From a virus: 25,457 bases of DNA. The stretch spans positions 1-25,457 of IMG/VR virus record IMGVR_UViG_3300029953_000147; one strand, written 5' to 3'. A program made the position numbers and the translations under genes. Within the stretch, counting starts at the first letter, position 1, and every line of letters begins with the position of its first letter. Shown piece by piece: positions 6,271 to 13,211 of this stretch. The notes beneath the pieces were generated by a model. The model saw only the letters and a program-made list of their open reading frames with translations, searched no databases and had not been told where the DNA came from.

Positions 6271-6840
6271 ATGCAAACGCTAACCGTTACGTTCAAAGGT
6301 ATCAGTCCGCTACTCATGCACAGTGCTCGCTTTGCCAACCCGCTCGACCCGGCTACCAAAGCCCATAAGGCTCTTACGTCTAAGCGTAAGAAGACCGATG
6401 AGGACCACGAAGCCATTGCCAAGAGCGAGTGGCTTGGCGGCTTGTACTACGAAAAAGCCGTAGGGTTCTTCATCCCGGGCACCAACTTCGAAGGGTGCTT
6501 GTTCGAAGCTGCCAAGATGCAGAAGCTCGGTAAGGCGTCGAAGCGCGCTTTGTATGTCGTCGAAGATCATATCAAACTCGACTACAAAGGCCCAAAAGAT
6601 CCAGAAGCGATGTACAAAGACCCTAAGTTTGTCGATGTGCGCGCTGTTAAAGTCGGAACTGCCAAAATCATGCGCAGCCGGCCTAAGTTTCAGGAGTGGG
6701 GCGGAGTGTTCACGCTCCAGTTCAACCCTGAGCAAATCAATGAGTCAGAGATTTTACAAATTTTAACCGATGCTGGATCGTTGGTGGGAGTAGGTGATTA
6801 CCGCCCGCGCTTTGGCAAATTCTCAGTCGAGGTGAAGTGA
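6271..6840 (+). CDS. Phage protein with RAMP/Cas7-like sequence features, function unknown
   Basis: The ATG at 6271 follows AGGAGG at 6261-6266; an in-frame GTG at 6241 lacks such a site. The 189-residue protein opens with a beta-strand pattern ending GISPLLMH (10-17). It contains FFIPGTNFEGCLFEAAK (66-82), close to the IPG-S-x-x-G-x-x-R pattern of CRISPR RAMP (Cas7/Csm3-type) proteins. It ends with a Gly/Arg-rich VGVGDYRPRFGKF (172-184), reminiscent of the RAMP glycine-rich loop. RAMP proteins bind RNA through an RRM-like fold. Similar stand-alone proteins occur in phages as conserved hypotheticals, to my recollection. No cas gene or CRISPR is nearby. It is first in a two-gene operon bracketed by GGYNN arrays. 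The RAMP relation is an inference from motifs only. Confidence 0.75.
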   Translation: MQTLTVTFKGISPLLMHSARFANPLDPATKAHKALTSKRKKTDEDHEAIAKSEWLGGLYYEKAVGFFIPGTNFEGCLFEAAKMQKLGKASKRALYVVEDHIKLDYKGPKDPEAMYKDPKFVDVRAVKVGTAKIMRSRPKFQEWGGVFTLQFNPEQINESEILQILTDAGSLVGVGDYRPRFGKFSVEVK

Positions 6841-7301
6841 TGAGCGATGTAGTTGTACTGCCAATCTGGAAGAACGCTGTCAACAACTTTATTATCAAAG
6901 GGTCGAAGCCAGGTGACCTGATATCAAAAAGTTGGTTGATGCGAGAGTTTGGCATCGAAGAGCCGAAAACGATGTCTGAGTTGCAAAAAGCTCAGCTGAA
7001 GTTTATGGGCTGCATGAACAAGTTCCAAACTGAGTTGTTGGAAGAGCACCAAATCGCTCTGAAGACGGTTCAAGGGGTCGGCTACGAAGTCGTCGCCCCC
7101 GAGGATCAAACGCGGTTTGGCCTTGTAGCAGGCGTAAGGGCTATCGCTAAGGCCATTACTGCTACGGAACGCACTGTCGCAAACGTCAAGGTTGACTCTT
7201 TGACAGATGCACAGCGGCAAGAGCATTCTGACGGCTTGGCTAAAGTAGCCAATATGCAGTCGATGTTCAGCCGACGTCGTTTGCTTGGGCGATTAAAATA
7301 A
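6840..7301 (+). CDS. Conserved hypothetical protein, possibly winged-helix
   Basis: The ATG at 6840 overlaps the previous stop (TGATG); a GTG one codon earlier is less likely. The 153-residue protein has a segment reading PGDLISKSWLMREFGI near residue 24 that could form a recognition-type helix pair. A later GVGYEVVAPEDQ near residue 78 resembles the wing hairpin of winged-helix regulators. The C-terminal half is helical and ends in a basic tail with RRRLLGRLK. A nucleic-acid-binding or regulatory role alongside the RAMP-like partner is inference. It is the last gene before array 3 and its terminator, so these two genes form a closed operon. Confidence 0.7.
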   Translation: MSDVVVLPIWKNAVNNFIIKGSKPGDLISKSWLMREFGIEEPKTMSELQKAQLKFMGCMNKFQTELLEEHQIALKTVQGVGYEVVAPEDQTRFGLVAGVRAIAKAITATERTVANVKVDSLTDAQRQEHSDGLAKVANMQSMFSRRRLLGRLK

Positions 7302-7315
7302 AGTCTTTGTATTTC

Positions 7316-7375
7316 GGCGGGGCTGGGCCCGGCCGGGCATGGTTAGGTGCGGCAGGGCACGGTAAGGCAAGGTAA
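7316..7375 (+). repeat. GGYNN pentamer array 3 (12 units)
   Basis: Twelve pentamers begin GGC or GGT at exact 5-base steps from 7316 to 7371. The last four units are GGCAC, GGTAA, GGCAA and GGTAA, close to the ends of arrays 1 and 2. It lies in the 3' untranslated region of the two-gene operon and ends flush against the terminator. Confidence 0.9.
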
Positions 7376-7403
7376 GAGGGCTTTCGGGCCCTCTTTTTTT
7401 TTT
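7376..7403 (+). terminator. Intrinsic terminator following array 3
   Basis: GAGGGC (7376-7381) pairs with GCCCTC (7388-7393) around a 6-base loop and is followed by ten T. It closes the 6271-7301 operon. Confidence 0.9.
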
Positions 7404-7405
7404 CC

Positions 7406-7434
7406 TTGACACATCGACCTTGTCCTGCTAGGAC
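7406..7434 (+). promoter_or_regulatory. Candidate promoter, TTGACA with extended -10
   Basis: TTGACA at 7406-7411 is followed after 17 bases by TAGGAC at 7429-7434, preceded by TGC (extended -10 element). It starts just after the terminator T-run and would serve the ClpP-like gene block. Confidence 0.4.
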
Positions 7435-7491
7435 TACTACCAGCCTGTATCTTATTGTTTGGGCCTAAAGATTTTATGCTTTCTGAAAAGG

Positions 7492-7520
7492 TTGACACCC
7501 AGCCGCTAACCTGATAGTCT
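7492..7520 (+). promoter_or_regulatory. Candidate promoter of the ClpP-like gene, TTGACA with extended -10
   Basis: TTGACA at 7492-7497 is followed after 17 bases by TAGTCT at 7515-7520, preceded by TGA (extended -10). A GGGCCTAAAG sequence at 7461-7470, one base different from the box at 5730, lies 22 bases upstream. Transcription would begin near 7527, giving a leader of about 110 bases with a strong hairpin. Confidence 0.5.
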
Positions 7521-7548
7521 ATATTCAGTAACGACTCCTCTGCACTCC

Positions 7549-7592
7549 GGCCGAGGGTAGTAGGTCCCTCCTCCTGCCTACTACCCTCGGCC
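7549..7592 (+). promoter_or_regulatory. Perfect 16-bp leader hairpin upstream of the ClpP-like gene
   Basis: The 16 bases at 7549-7564 are the exact reverse complement of 7577-7592, enclosing a 12-base loop of only pyrimidines plus one G. The first seven loop bases (TCCCTCC, 7565-7571) are perfectly complementary to GGAGGGA at 7628-7634, which is the ribosome binding site of the next gene. The sequence after the stem is TTCTTCT, too weak for a standard intrinsic terminator, so translational control or mRNA protection is more likely than termination. Confidence 0.75.
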
Positions 7593-7636
7593 TTCTTCTA
7601 AGGGGAGGGGTGTTACAAAGGGAGGTTGGAGGGAAT

Positions 7637-8122
7637 ATGCGTAAGATCATTTTATCAGGCGGCATAGATGAAGAGTCGTTCAAAGACTTCTGCGAGCAAA
7701 TGGGCGAGTTGGAAGAAGGCCCTGCTGGCGTCATTGATATTGACCTTTGTTCTGGTGGCGGGGACGCTTATACTGCTCTCGGTTTTTGCGCCCGCATTCG
7801 TACTTCTTCTTGTGCTACTCGCGTTGTAGTCTACGGCTCTTGCCAATCCGCAGCCGTTCTGATTCTAGCAGCCGGTACCAAGCGCTATATGACAAAAGAG
7901 TCGTGGGTGATGGTGCACGAAGATCAAGCCGTCCCGGAAGGCGCTACCAGCCTTATCGAAGTTGAATCCAAGCAACTTAGGGCTATGGAAGATCAGTGGT
8001 CAAAGCTTTTGGCTGAGTATACTAAGACTTCGGCTAAGAAATGGGCCAAATTACATAAAGAAACCACATACTTAACGCCTGAACAGTGTTTAAAACTAGG
8101 GCTGATTGACGGTGTCATATGA
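7637..8122 (+). CDS. ClpP-like serine protease/crotonase-fold protein
   Basis: The ATG at 7637 follows GGAGGG; an upstream in-frame start would lie within the leader. The 161-residue product matches the ClpP fold: DLCSGGGDAY (oxyanion-loop region), YGSCQSAA with nucleophile Ser71, and WVMVHED with His94. The C-terminal signature LTPEQCLKLGLIDGVI also fits. The third catalytic residue, an Asp in classic ClpP, aligns to Thr143 in KETTYL, so the triad is incomplete or rearranged. Phage ClpP-like enzymes usually serve in head maturation next to portal genes. This one sits at the start of an early-type block with its own promoter and leader, suggesting a different target. It overlaps the next small gene (ATGA). 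Confidence 0.85.
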   Translation: MRKIILSGGIDEESFKDFCEQMGELEEGPAGVIDIDLCSGGGDAYTALGFCARIRTSSCATRVVVYGSCQSAAVLILAAGTKRYMTKESWVMVHEDQAVPEGATSLIEVESKQLRAMEDQWSKLLAEYTKTSAKKWAKLHKETTYLTPEQCLKLGLIDGVI

Positions 8123-8250
8123 CCTACCCCTATTATCCTGGTGCGGGAGTTGACCGACGCCCAGAAGTGTCTCATATAGTTGACAAAGATGAGGTAAATG
8201 CAAAGATTGCTATACAAAATAATTTGCATAGCGACGAGGGGGAAGCATGA
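8119..8250 (+). CDS. Small hypothetical protein (43 aa)
   Basis: The ATG overlaps the stop of the ClpP-like gene (ATGA), and its own stop overlaps the next ATG in the same way. The product is MTYPYYPGAG followed by a charged stretch. There is no membrane segment and no recognised motif. The double four-base overlap and lack of another frame across this gap support it as a real translated link in the operon. Confidence 0.55.
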   Translation: MTYPYYPGAGVDRRPEVSHIVDKDEVNAKIAIQNNLHSDEGEA

Positions 8251-8843
8251 GCCAAAAATATGAGTTAATAGCGACCGACAAGACTACGTCATCTGGCGCT
8301 CCACTGCTCCAGATACGGGCCTTGCGTAAGTTTAGTGAAGTTGGCATTGGGGACTTAGGTGGATATGTACAATCGGAGGCCAACTTAAGCCAGGGCTCCG
8401 ACAACGCCTGGGTTTGTGGCAACGCTCAGGTTTATGACAACGCCTGGGTTTATGGCAACGCTCAGGTTTGTGGCAACGCTCGGGTTTTTGCCAGCGCTCA
8501 GGTTTCTGACGACGCTCAGGTTTATGACAACACTCGGGTTTGTGGCAGCGCCTTGGTTTTTGCCAGCGCTCAGGTTTATGGCGACGCTCAGGCGACCGCA
8601 ACTCACCACCTGTTAAGCGTTACAGGTCTCAGGTGGCCGATGACGTCTACTACTGCCGGCGTACAAGTAGGATGCCATAACCACTCAATGCAAGTGTGGA
8701 AAGCGGACTACGCCAGAATTGGCGCAGAAAATGGCCTGTCCCCAGAGTTGGCCAAGGAGTACTTCCGGCTAATGAAAGCGCTGCGCAGAATTCAGAGGCT
8801 AGAGGAGCGGGCTATCAAGGCCGCTGGCGAGGGGGAGAAGTGA
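8247..8843 (+). CDS. Hexapeptide-repeat (left-handed beta-helix) protein
   Basis: The 198-residue protein begins with a domain ending GIGDLGGYVQSEANLSQ, then has eleven tandem hexapeptides at residues 52-117 of pattern x-N/S/D-A-x-V-x. These form left-handed beta-helix coils of about three and a half turns. This combination is a widespread phage and prophage family, as I recall, annotated only as hexapeptide or polymer-forming-like proteins. The C-terminal part is helical and charged, with RLMKALRRIQRLEERAIKAA. No transferase catalytic His is evident, so an enzymatic acyltransferase role is doubtful. The ATG overlaps the previous stop. Function is unknown; a binding or scaffold role is inference. 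Confidence 0.75.
   Translation: MSQKYELIATDKTTSSGAPLLQIRALRKFSEVGIGDLGGYVQSEANLSQGSDNAWVCGNAQVYDNAWVYGNAQVCGNARVFASAQVSDDAQVYDNTRVCGSALVFASAQVYGDAQATATHHLLSVTGLRWPMTSTTAGVQVGCHNHSMQVWKADYARIGAENGLSPELAKEYFRLMKALRRIQRLEERAIKAAGEGEK
8400..8597 (+). repeat. Eleven 18-bp tandem repeats coding hexapeptides
   Basis: Units of 18 bp alternate around variants of GACAACGCCTGGGTTTGT and GGCAACGCTCAGGTTTAT. Unlike the repeat at 430-759, copies are alike at the DNA level, which suggests recent expansion or contraction by slippage or recombination. Confidence 0.85.
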
Positions 8844-8850
8844 GGAAGAA

Positions 8851-8934
8851 ATGACCGCCTTTAACCATATAATCATTTTTCTAGCGTTTTACGGATTGTT
8901 TCTGTATTTTATCTATTGGTGGTTTGGAGTTTAA
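8851..8934 (+). CDS. Tiny membrane protein (27 aa)
   Basis: An ATG follows GAGGAAGAA just after the hexapeptide gene, and the frame ends in TAA one base before the next ATG. The product is almost wholly hydrophobic after MTAFNH, with a single predicted membrane helix rich in Phe, Ile, Leu, Tyr and Trp. The good ribosome binding site and tight fit between two genes favour a real peptide. Such small phage membrane peptides can inhibit host membrane proteins or help lysis, but no function can be assigned. Confidence 0.5.
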   Translation: MTAFNHIIIFLAFYGLFLYFIYWWFGV

Positions 8935-8935
8935 A

Positions 8936-9391
8936 ATGGAGACCAAGTATGTCGTGGCAGGTGGTATTACCGCTCTGGCTGTGTCTTTTTCCGCTGGCCG
9001 TTATTCCGTGGGAAGACCCACAGTTCAGACAGTTGTTGACACAAAAACTAAAGTCGATGTGGCAAAGGATATCGACACTAATACCAAGACCAAAATCGTC
9101 GAAGTCAAGACCAAAGACGGTACGGTCACAAAAACCACGACGATTGAGCAAATCAAAGACGAAGACACGAAAATCGTCCAAGACATCCAAACGCATGCGC
9201 AACAAACCATCACGCCTCCAAAAAGAAACAGTGTCAATATCTCGGCCCTCATGGGAACCCGACTCACTGACAACTTCGGAGTCCCTATCTATGGAGCAAT
9301 GGTCAGCAAAGAGGTCCTCGGCATGGTGACCGTTGGTGCCTTCGGCTTGACTAACGGCACTGTAGGCGTTAGTATAGGTCTTACCTTTTAG
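8936..9391 (+). CDS. Membrane-anchored hypothetical protein (151 aa)
   Basis: The ATG at 8936 follows TTGGAG. The N-terminus (residues 5-20) is a hydrophobic helix, then comes a long Lys/Asp/Thr/Val-rich stretch (residues about 30-85) with alternating charged residues that may be extended or coiled. The C-terminal domain is Gly-rich (ISALMGTRL, VPIYGAMVSKEVLG, VGVSIGLTF) with a beta pattern resembling an outer-membrane or beta-sandwich end. The layout is a little like an inner-membrane spanin, but the beta-rich C-terminus argues against it. Unknown function; probably faces the periplasm. Confidence 0.65.
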   Translation: METKYVVAGGITALAVSFSAGRYSVGRPTVQTVVDTKTKVDVAKDIDTNTKTKIVEVKTKDGTVTKTTTIEQIKDEDTKIVQDIQTHAQQTITPPKRNSVNISALMGTRLTDNFGVPIYGAMVSKEVLGMVTVGAFGLTNGTVGVSIGLTF

Positions 9392-9399
9392 GAGGGAAC

Positions 9400-9801
9400 A
9401 TGAGCAATTTTAAGACCTTGATCGCTGAGCTAGAGATCCTTATCACCGACAGCTACGAGTCTGGCGTTAGCATGGAGCAGGCAGAGCGCCTTGCAGGCCG
9501 TTTCCTTACCGCTCAGATGCTCGTCTCTTCTGAACTGCGTAAAGCCGACCTTAGTTCTCGAATGCGCAAGACGGGCCTTAAAGCCGTGCGAGCCGCGACC
9601 TATTTGGAGCAGGTAGAAAAGAATGAAAAGAAACCCAGTGATGTATTGATTAATAGTATTGTGGATACCTCTACTGACGTTATCGCAGAGCAACATGGAT
9701 TAGACGAATCAGAGGTGGATAGAGACGAGCTTGAACGCCTTTACAGCATTTACCAGAATGCCCACATTCATTTTCGCACTATTGCCAAAGGAACTATGTG
9801 A
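9400..9801 (+). CDS. Hypothetical protein (133 aa) upstream of the recombinase
   Basis: A strong GGAGGG precedes the ATG. The product is mainly helical and charged, beginning MSNFKTLIAELEILITDSYE, with a central basic stretch (SSRMRKTGLKAVRAATYLEQ). There is no membrane segment or known motif. Its stop overlaps the recombinase ATG (TGATG), and this tight coupling suggests a partner in recombination, such as a loader or mediator. That role is inferred only from position. Confidence 0.65.
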   Translation: MSNFKTLIAELEILITDSYESGVSMEQAERLAGRFLTAQMLVSSELRKADLSSRMRKTGLKAVRAATYLEQVEKNEKKPSDVLINSIVDTSTDVIAEQHGLDESEVDRDELERLYSIYQNAHIHFRTIAKGTM

Positions 9802-10676
9802 TGTCGAAAGTCGCAGCCGTTAGAGAGAAAAGTTCCAAACTGTACAACAAGGGCGGTTCCAAGATCATTCTTGCTGACGAGATGGCCAACACCGAAGACC
9901 TTGAGTTTGTAGTGATGCCCAAATGGTGGCAAGATGCGACGAACACCAAAGGATTGCCGTTTCGCAAAATCGTCATGATTGCGGGCGACAGCGACAGCGG
10001 TAAGACCTCTTGCTCTATTGCGGCACTAAAGGCCGCCCAAGAACAAGGTATTTGTAGCCTTTACATCGAAACAGAAGGCAAGACCACAAAGAAAGACTTT
10101 ACTGACTGGGGGGTAGACCCCAAGAAAGTCCATGTTTTACAAGAATCGGTAGTTGAGAACATATACGATGCAGTGCTTGGCTTTATTGACTATCAGATTG
10201 CCAAAAACCCGGATCAAAAACTTCTGGTGATTTTCGACTCCATAGGTAACGTTATCTCCAAGCACGACGCTGAGCGGGATATGGCTACTAGTGGAACTAA
10301 GCCTGGCGGCAAGGGAAAGTCGAACCGTGAAGGTCTTAACAAGCTAATCGCCAAGCGCACCCAGCACGATATTGCCTTGTTAATCATAAATTACACTTAC
10401 GACAACATTGGTAGCCCCGGTAAGACTAATGCGGGAGGTAAAGCCGTTAACTTCTTTTCTAGCCTCACTTACCAGACAAGCCGCAAAGGTTGGTATGAGG
10501 GGACCGTTAATGGCCAAAAAGTACGAAAAGGTGCCGTGGTGCAGTGGAAACTATTCAAAAATCATGTTGATCGTAGTAATCCCGGTCCGAAAGTGGTAGA
10601 ATTTAGAATCAGTGCCAATGGGTTTGAATATCTAGGAGGAAACAATGGCGGACAAGAATCAGAAGGGGACGAGTAG
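9801..10676 (+). CDS. RecA/UvsX-like recombinase
   Basis: The 291-residue protein has a RecA-type ATPase core: Walker A GDSDSGKT (62-69), an acidic IETEG after the next strand (residues 90-94), Walker B KLLVIFDSIG with Asp146, and a LLIINYTY strand followed by a Gly-rich GSPGKTNAGGKAV loop (L2 region). It ends in an acidic Gly/Glu-rich tail, as in RecA and UvsX. Such proteins pair homologous DNA for repair and recombination-dependent replication. It is shorter than UvsX and lacks a large C-terminal domain. The ATG at 9801 overlaps the upstream stop, and the downstream SbcD-like gene starts 32 bases inside its end. A non-recombinase RecA-fold ATPase is the main alternative. Confidence 0.8.
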   Translation: MSKVAAVREKSSKLYNKGGSKIILADEMANTEDLEFVVMPKWWQDATNTKGLPFRKIVMIAGDSDSGKTSCSIAALKAAQEQGICSLYIETEGKTTKKDFTDWGVDPKKVHVLQESVVENIYDAVLGFIDYQIAKNPDQKLLVIFDSIGNVISKHDAERDMATSGTKPGGKGKSNREGLNKLIAKRTQHDIALLIINYTYDNIGSPGKTNAGGKAVNFFSSLTYQTSRKGWYEGTVNGQKVRKGAVVQWKLFKNHVDRSNPGPKVVEFRISANGFEYLGGNNGGQESEGDE

Positions 10677-11676
10677 GCCTGTAGCTGTCTTGGTAGCCGA
10701 CGTACACTACAATATCCATACCCTGCCCGTTGCCGACGCTGCTATGCGTCAGGCCATTGCCAAAGCAAATGAGTTAGACGTTCCGCTCATCGTCGCAGGT
10801 GATTTGCACGACACCAAGGCCAACCTGCGCGGTGAGTGCGTAAACGCCATGCTCGAGACGTTTAAACAATGTGCTAACGAGGCGTATGTTTTAGTTGGTA
10901 ACCACGATAGGCTTAATGAGAAAGCTCCAGAGCATTCTTTGAAGTTTTTACGCCCCCCGGTGCATCTTATAGAAAGAACAACCCACATTGGTCACCAAAC
11001 TCTACTGATGCCTTATTATCACGATCTAACCGCCCTGCGAAAGGCGCTTTCGTACCACAGGGATGACGGCACTGTGTCCACCCTCATCATGCACCAAGGC
11101 ATCCAAGGTTCAAACTCAGGCGAATATTACAACGATAAAACGGCCCTCACATTCAAAGACGTTGAGAACTTCCGCGTAATATCTGGACATTACCACGCCC
11201 GCCAGGATATTGACACCGGCAAGGGCAATACGTTCTCCTATATCGGAAACCCATACACCCTAAACTTTGGAGAGTCTCGAGACCCGCAGAAGGGCTTTCA
11301 GATCCTTATGGACGACGGCACCTTAGAGTTTGTCCCTACCAACCTACGTCGCCATATCGTCATTGGCGTCACGATTAACGACAAGGGAGACCTTATTGCA
11401 GATAAGCGCACTACCAATCCCGACGACTTAGTATGGGTCAAAGTGGCAGGCAACGCTGCCCGCATCGCAGAATGGGGCAAAGAAGCCATTGGCCGAGCGC
11501 TATTCTTGCCTGGACCATTTCGGTATGAGGCAACTCCCGATGCCGCCCAAGCCGAAGTCTCAGAATCAACCAAAGGGCTCTCGCAAGTAGACATCCTAGA
11601 TCGGATGATCGATGCTTTAGAGGTATCCACGCAGCAAAAAGAAGACTTAAAAAGCTTGTGGAAGGACCTCTCATGA
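10645..11676 (+). CDS. SbcD/Mre11-like metallophosphoesterase nuclease (gp47-like)
   Basis: The 343-residue enzyme shows the calcineurin-like phosphoesterase motifs of Mre11/SbcD/T4 gp47: DVHY (Asp19, His21), GDLHD, GNHD, MHQG and GHYH, which coordinate two metal ions. Its usual partner, an SbcC/Rad50-like ATPase, is encoded immediately downstream with an ATGA overlap. Together they trim double-strand ends to expose ssDNA for the recombinase encoded just upstream. The ATG at 10645 has AGGAGG nine bases before it, inside the recombinase gene. The C-terminal 100 residues probably hold the capping and partner-binding region. Confidence 0.9.
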   Translation: MADKNQKGTSRPVAVLVADVHYNIHTLPVADAAMRQAIAKANELDVPLIVAGDLHDTKANLRGECVNAMLETFKQCANEAYVLVGNHDRLNEKAPEHSLKFLRPPVHLIERTTHIGHQTLLMPYYHDLTALRKALSYHRDDGTVSTLIMHQGIQGSNSGEYYNDKTALTFKDVENFRVISGHYHARQDIDTGKGNTFSYIGNPYTLNFGESRDPQKGFQILMDDGTLEFVPTNLRRHIVIGVTINDKGDLIADKRTTNPDDLVWVKVAGNAARIAEWGKEAIGRALFLPGPFRYEATPDAAQAEVSESTKGLSQVDILDRMIDALEVSTQQKEDLKSLWKDLS

Positions 11677-13211
11677 AGCCCAAGTATGTTAAAGTCCAAA
11701 ACTTCGGCAGTTATGACAGTTTAGAGCTAACCTTTGATAAAGAGGGCTTAACTCTCATCGCAGGCCCCACCGGTGCAGGCAAAAGCACCTTGTGCGATGC
11801 CCTTCCTTGGGTGCTCTTTGGCAAGACTGCCAAGAATGGATCAGTTGATGATGTGCGCTCCTGGCATACCAAAGAAGCGACCATAGGGGTGGCTGAGGTT
11901 GAAGTGGCTGGTCAAATCGTCACTGTAACCCGCTTTCGCGGCGTAGTTAGCGATATGTGGTTCCGAGTAGGGTACGGAGAGGAAATCCGTGGCAAAGACC
12001 GTATCGACACTCAGCGTCTTCTTAACGAAGCTCTTCGTATGGACATCGACACCTACCTGTCCAGCAGCTATTACCATGAGTTTAGCGAGGCAGCTGCCTT
12101 TTTTACCGCCAATGCTAAGGCGCGTAGGGCTTTTACTGAGCAATTGGCAGACCTGGCCTTCGCCAAGATACTAGCTGAGCGCCTCGCAGAGAAGTCCAAA
12201 ATCGTCAAAAGCACTCAGGCAGATCTCGAGACGAGTATTGAATCACAGAAGGCCCGGTCCCAAGCCCTGCTCGAAGTGTATAATCAGGCTCTTGAGAGCT
12301 TTAAAGACGGCGCGAAACACTTCGAAGAGCACAAAGCTGCTCGCCTCGAGATACTGTTTCAACGCCTTGCCGACAAGCAGAAATACGCCATCGACTCCAC
12401 CACCTTCGAAACCACCCTCTCAGCGCTCCAAGATGCCCTCAGAGAGGCCAAAGAGGCTAAGTGCGATACTTGTGGTGGCCCCCTGCACTCAGCCGACGTA
12501 GAGTCATTGCAGGAGGCTATAGACCAAGAGCGTCAGGTCCAGCATAAGAACGAGGGTGTTTTACGAGATATTGAGCGCCTACAGGAAGAAATCACCCGAG
12601 TGAGTAACGAAGTCCAACCAGAAAACACCGTGGACTTGGAAAAGCTTCTGCTGAAAGCCCAAAGGTCTAATGATGTTTGTAACTTACACAACGAAAATCT
12701 TAAAGCAGCCCGCGTTGCCCTCGCCAACCTCAATACCCTATCCGACGTAGTTTCGTCCTTCCGTGCCTCCCTCATTGCCAACACCGTCGCCCAACTCGCC
12801 AATGAGACCAATCGACTCCTGTCCAACCACTTCGACGCAGAGATTAAGGTCACCTTCACCGCAGAGAGCACGGACAAAATAAACGTCGATATCGCTAAAG
12901 ACGGCAATATCTGTTCCTTTGTCCAATTGAGCAAAGGACAACGCCAGTTACTCAAGTTCTGCTTTGGTATGGCCGTTGTAAAGGCTGTCCGGGAGAACAA
13001 CGGTGTTGGCAACAGTCCTCTATGGATTGACGAGGCGTTCGACGGCTTGAGCGAAGAGTTTAAGGTAAAAGCATTTGGCTTGCTTTCTGCTGTGAGTAAG
13101 GACTATTCTACCATTTACGTAGTGGAGCACTCCCAGGAACTAAAAAGTTTGTTTGCAAGCCAAGTAAAAGTATCGATGATTAACGGCAGGAGCACGCTTG
13201 AAGAAGCCTGA
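11673..13211 (+). CDS. SbcC/Rad50-like ATPase (gp46-like), short form
   Basis: The ATG at 11673 overlaps the nuclease stop; a GTG 15 bases upstream lacks support. The 512-residue protein has Walker A GPTGAGKST (31-39), a coiled-coil region interrupted by a zinc-hook CDTC (Cys264, Cys267), an ABC signature LSKGQRQL and Walker B PLWIDEAFDGLSEE. Rad50 and SbcC dimerise through the hook and bind DNA at the head. Its coiled coils are short, giving a size near T4 gp46 rather than bacterial SbcC at about 1,000 residues. The partner nuclease is encoded directly upstream. The HNH gene begins inside its last codons. Confidence 0.9.
   Translation: MKPKYVKVQNFGSYDSLELTFDKEGLTLIAGPTGAGKSTLCDALPWVLFGKTAKNGSVDDVRSWHTKEATIGVAEVEVAGQIVTVTRFRGVVSDMWFRVGYGEEIRGKDRIDTQRLLNEALRMDIDTYLSSSYYHEFSEAAAFFTANAKARRAFTEQLADLAFAKILAERLAEKSKIVKSTQADLETSIESQKARSQALLEVYNQALESFKDGAKHFEEHKAARLEILFQRLADKQKYAIDSTTFETTLSALQDALREAKEAKCDTCGGPLHSADVESLQEAIDQERQVQHKNEGVLRDIERLQEEITRVSNEVQPENTVDLEKLLLKAQRSNDVCNLHNENLKAARVALANLNTLSDVVSSFRASLIANTVAQLANETNRLLSNHFDAEIKVTFTAESTDKINVDIAKDGNICSFVQLSKGQRQLLKFCFGMAVVKAVRENNGVGNSPLWIDEAFDGLSEEFKVKAFGLLSAVSKDYSTIYVVEHSQELKSLFASQVKVSMINGRSTLEEA

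Noticed and set aside
6013-7375. The pentamer arrays as a CRISPR or REP element
   Set aside because: There are no spacers, no conserved repeat unit longer than the GGY core and no overall palindrome. The nearby hairpins are terminators.
8936-9391. Inner-membrane spanin identity for the N-terminally anchored protein
   Set aside because: The Gly-rich beta-type C-terminal domain and the absence of an overlapping outer-membrane spanin lipoprotein do not fit.
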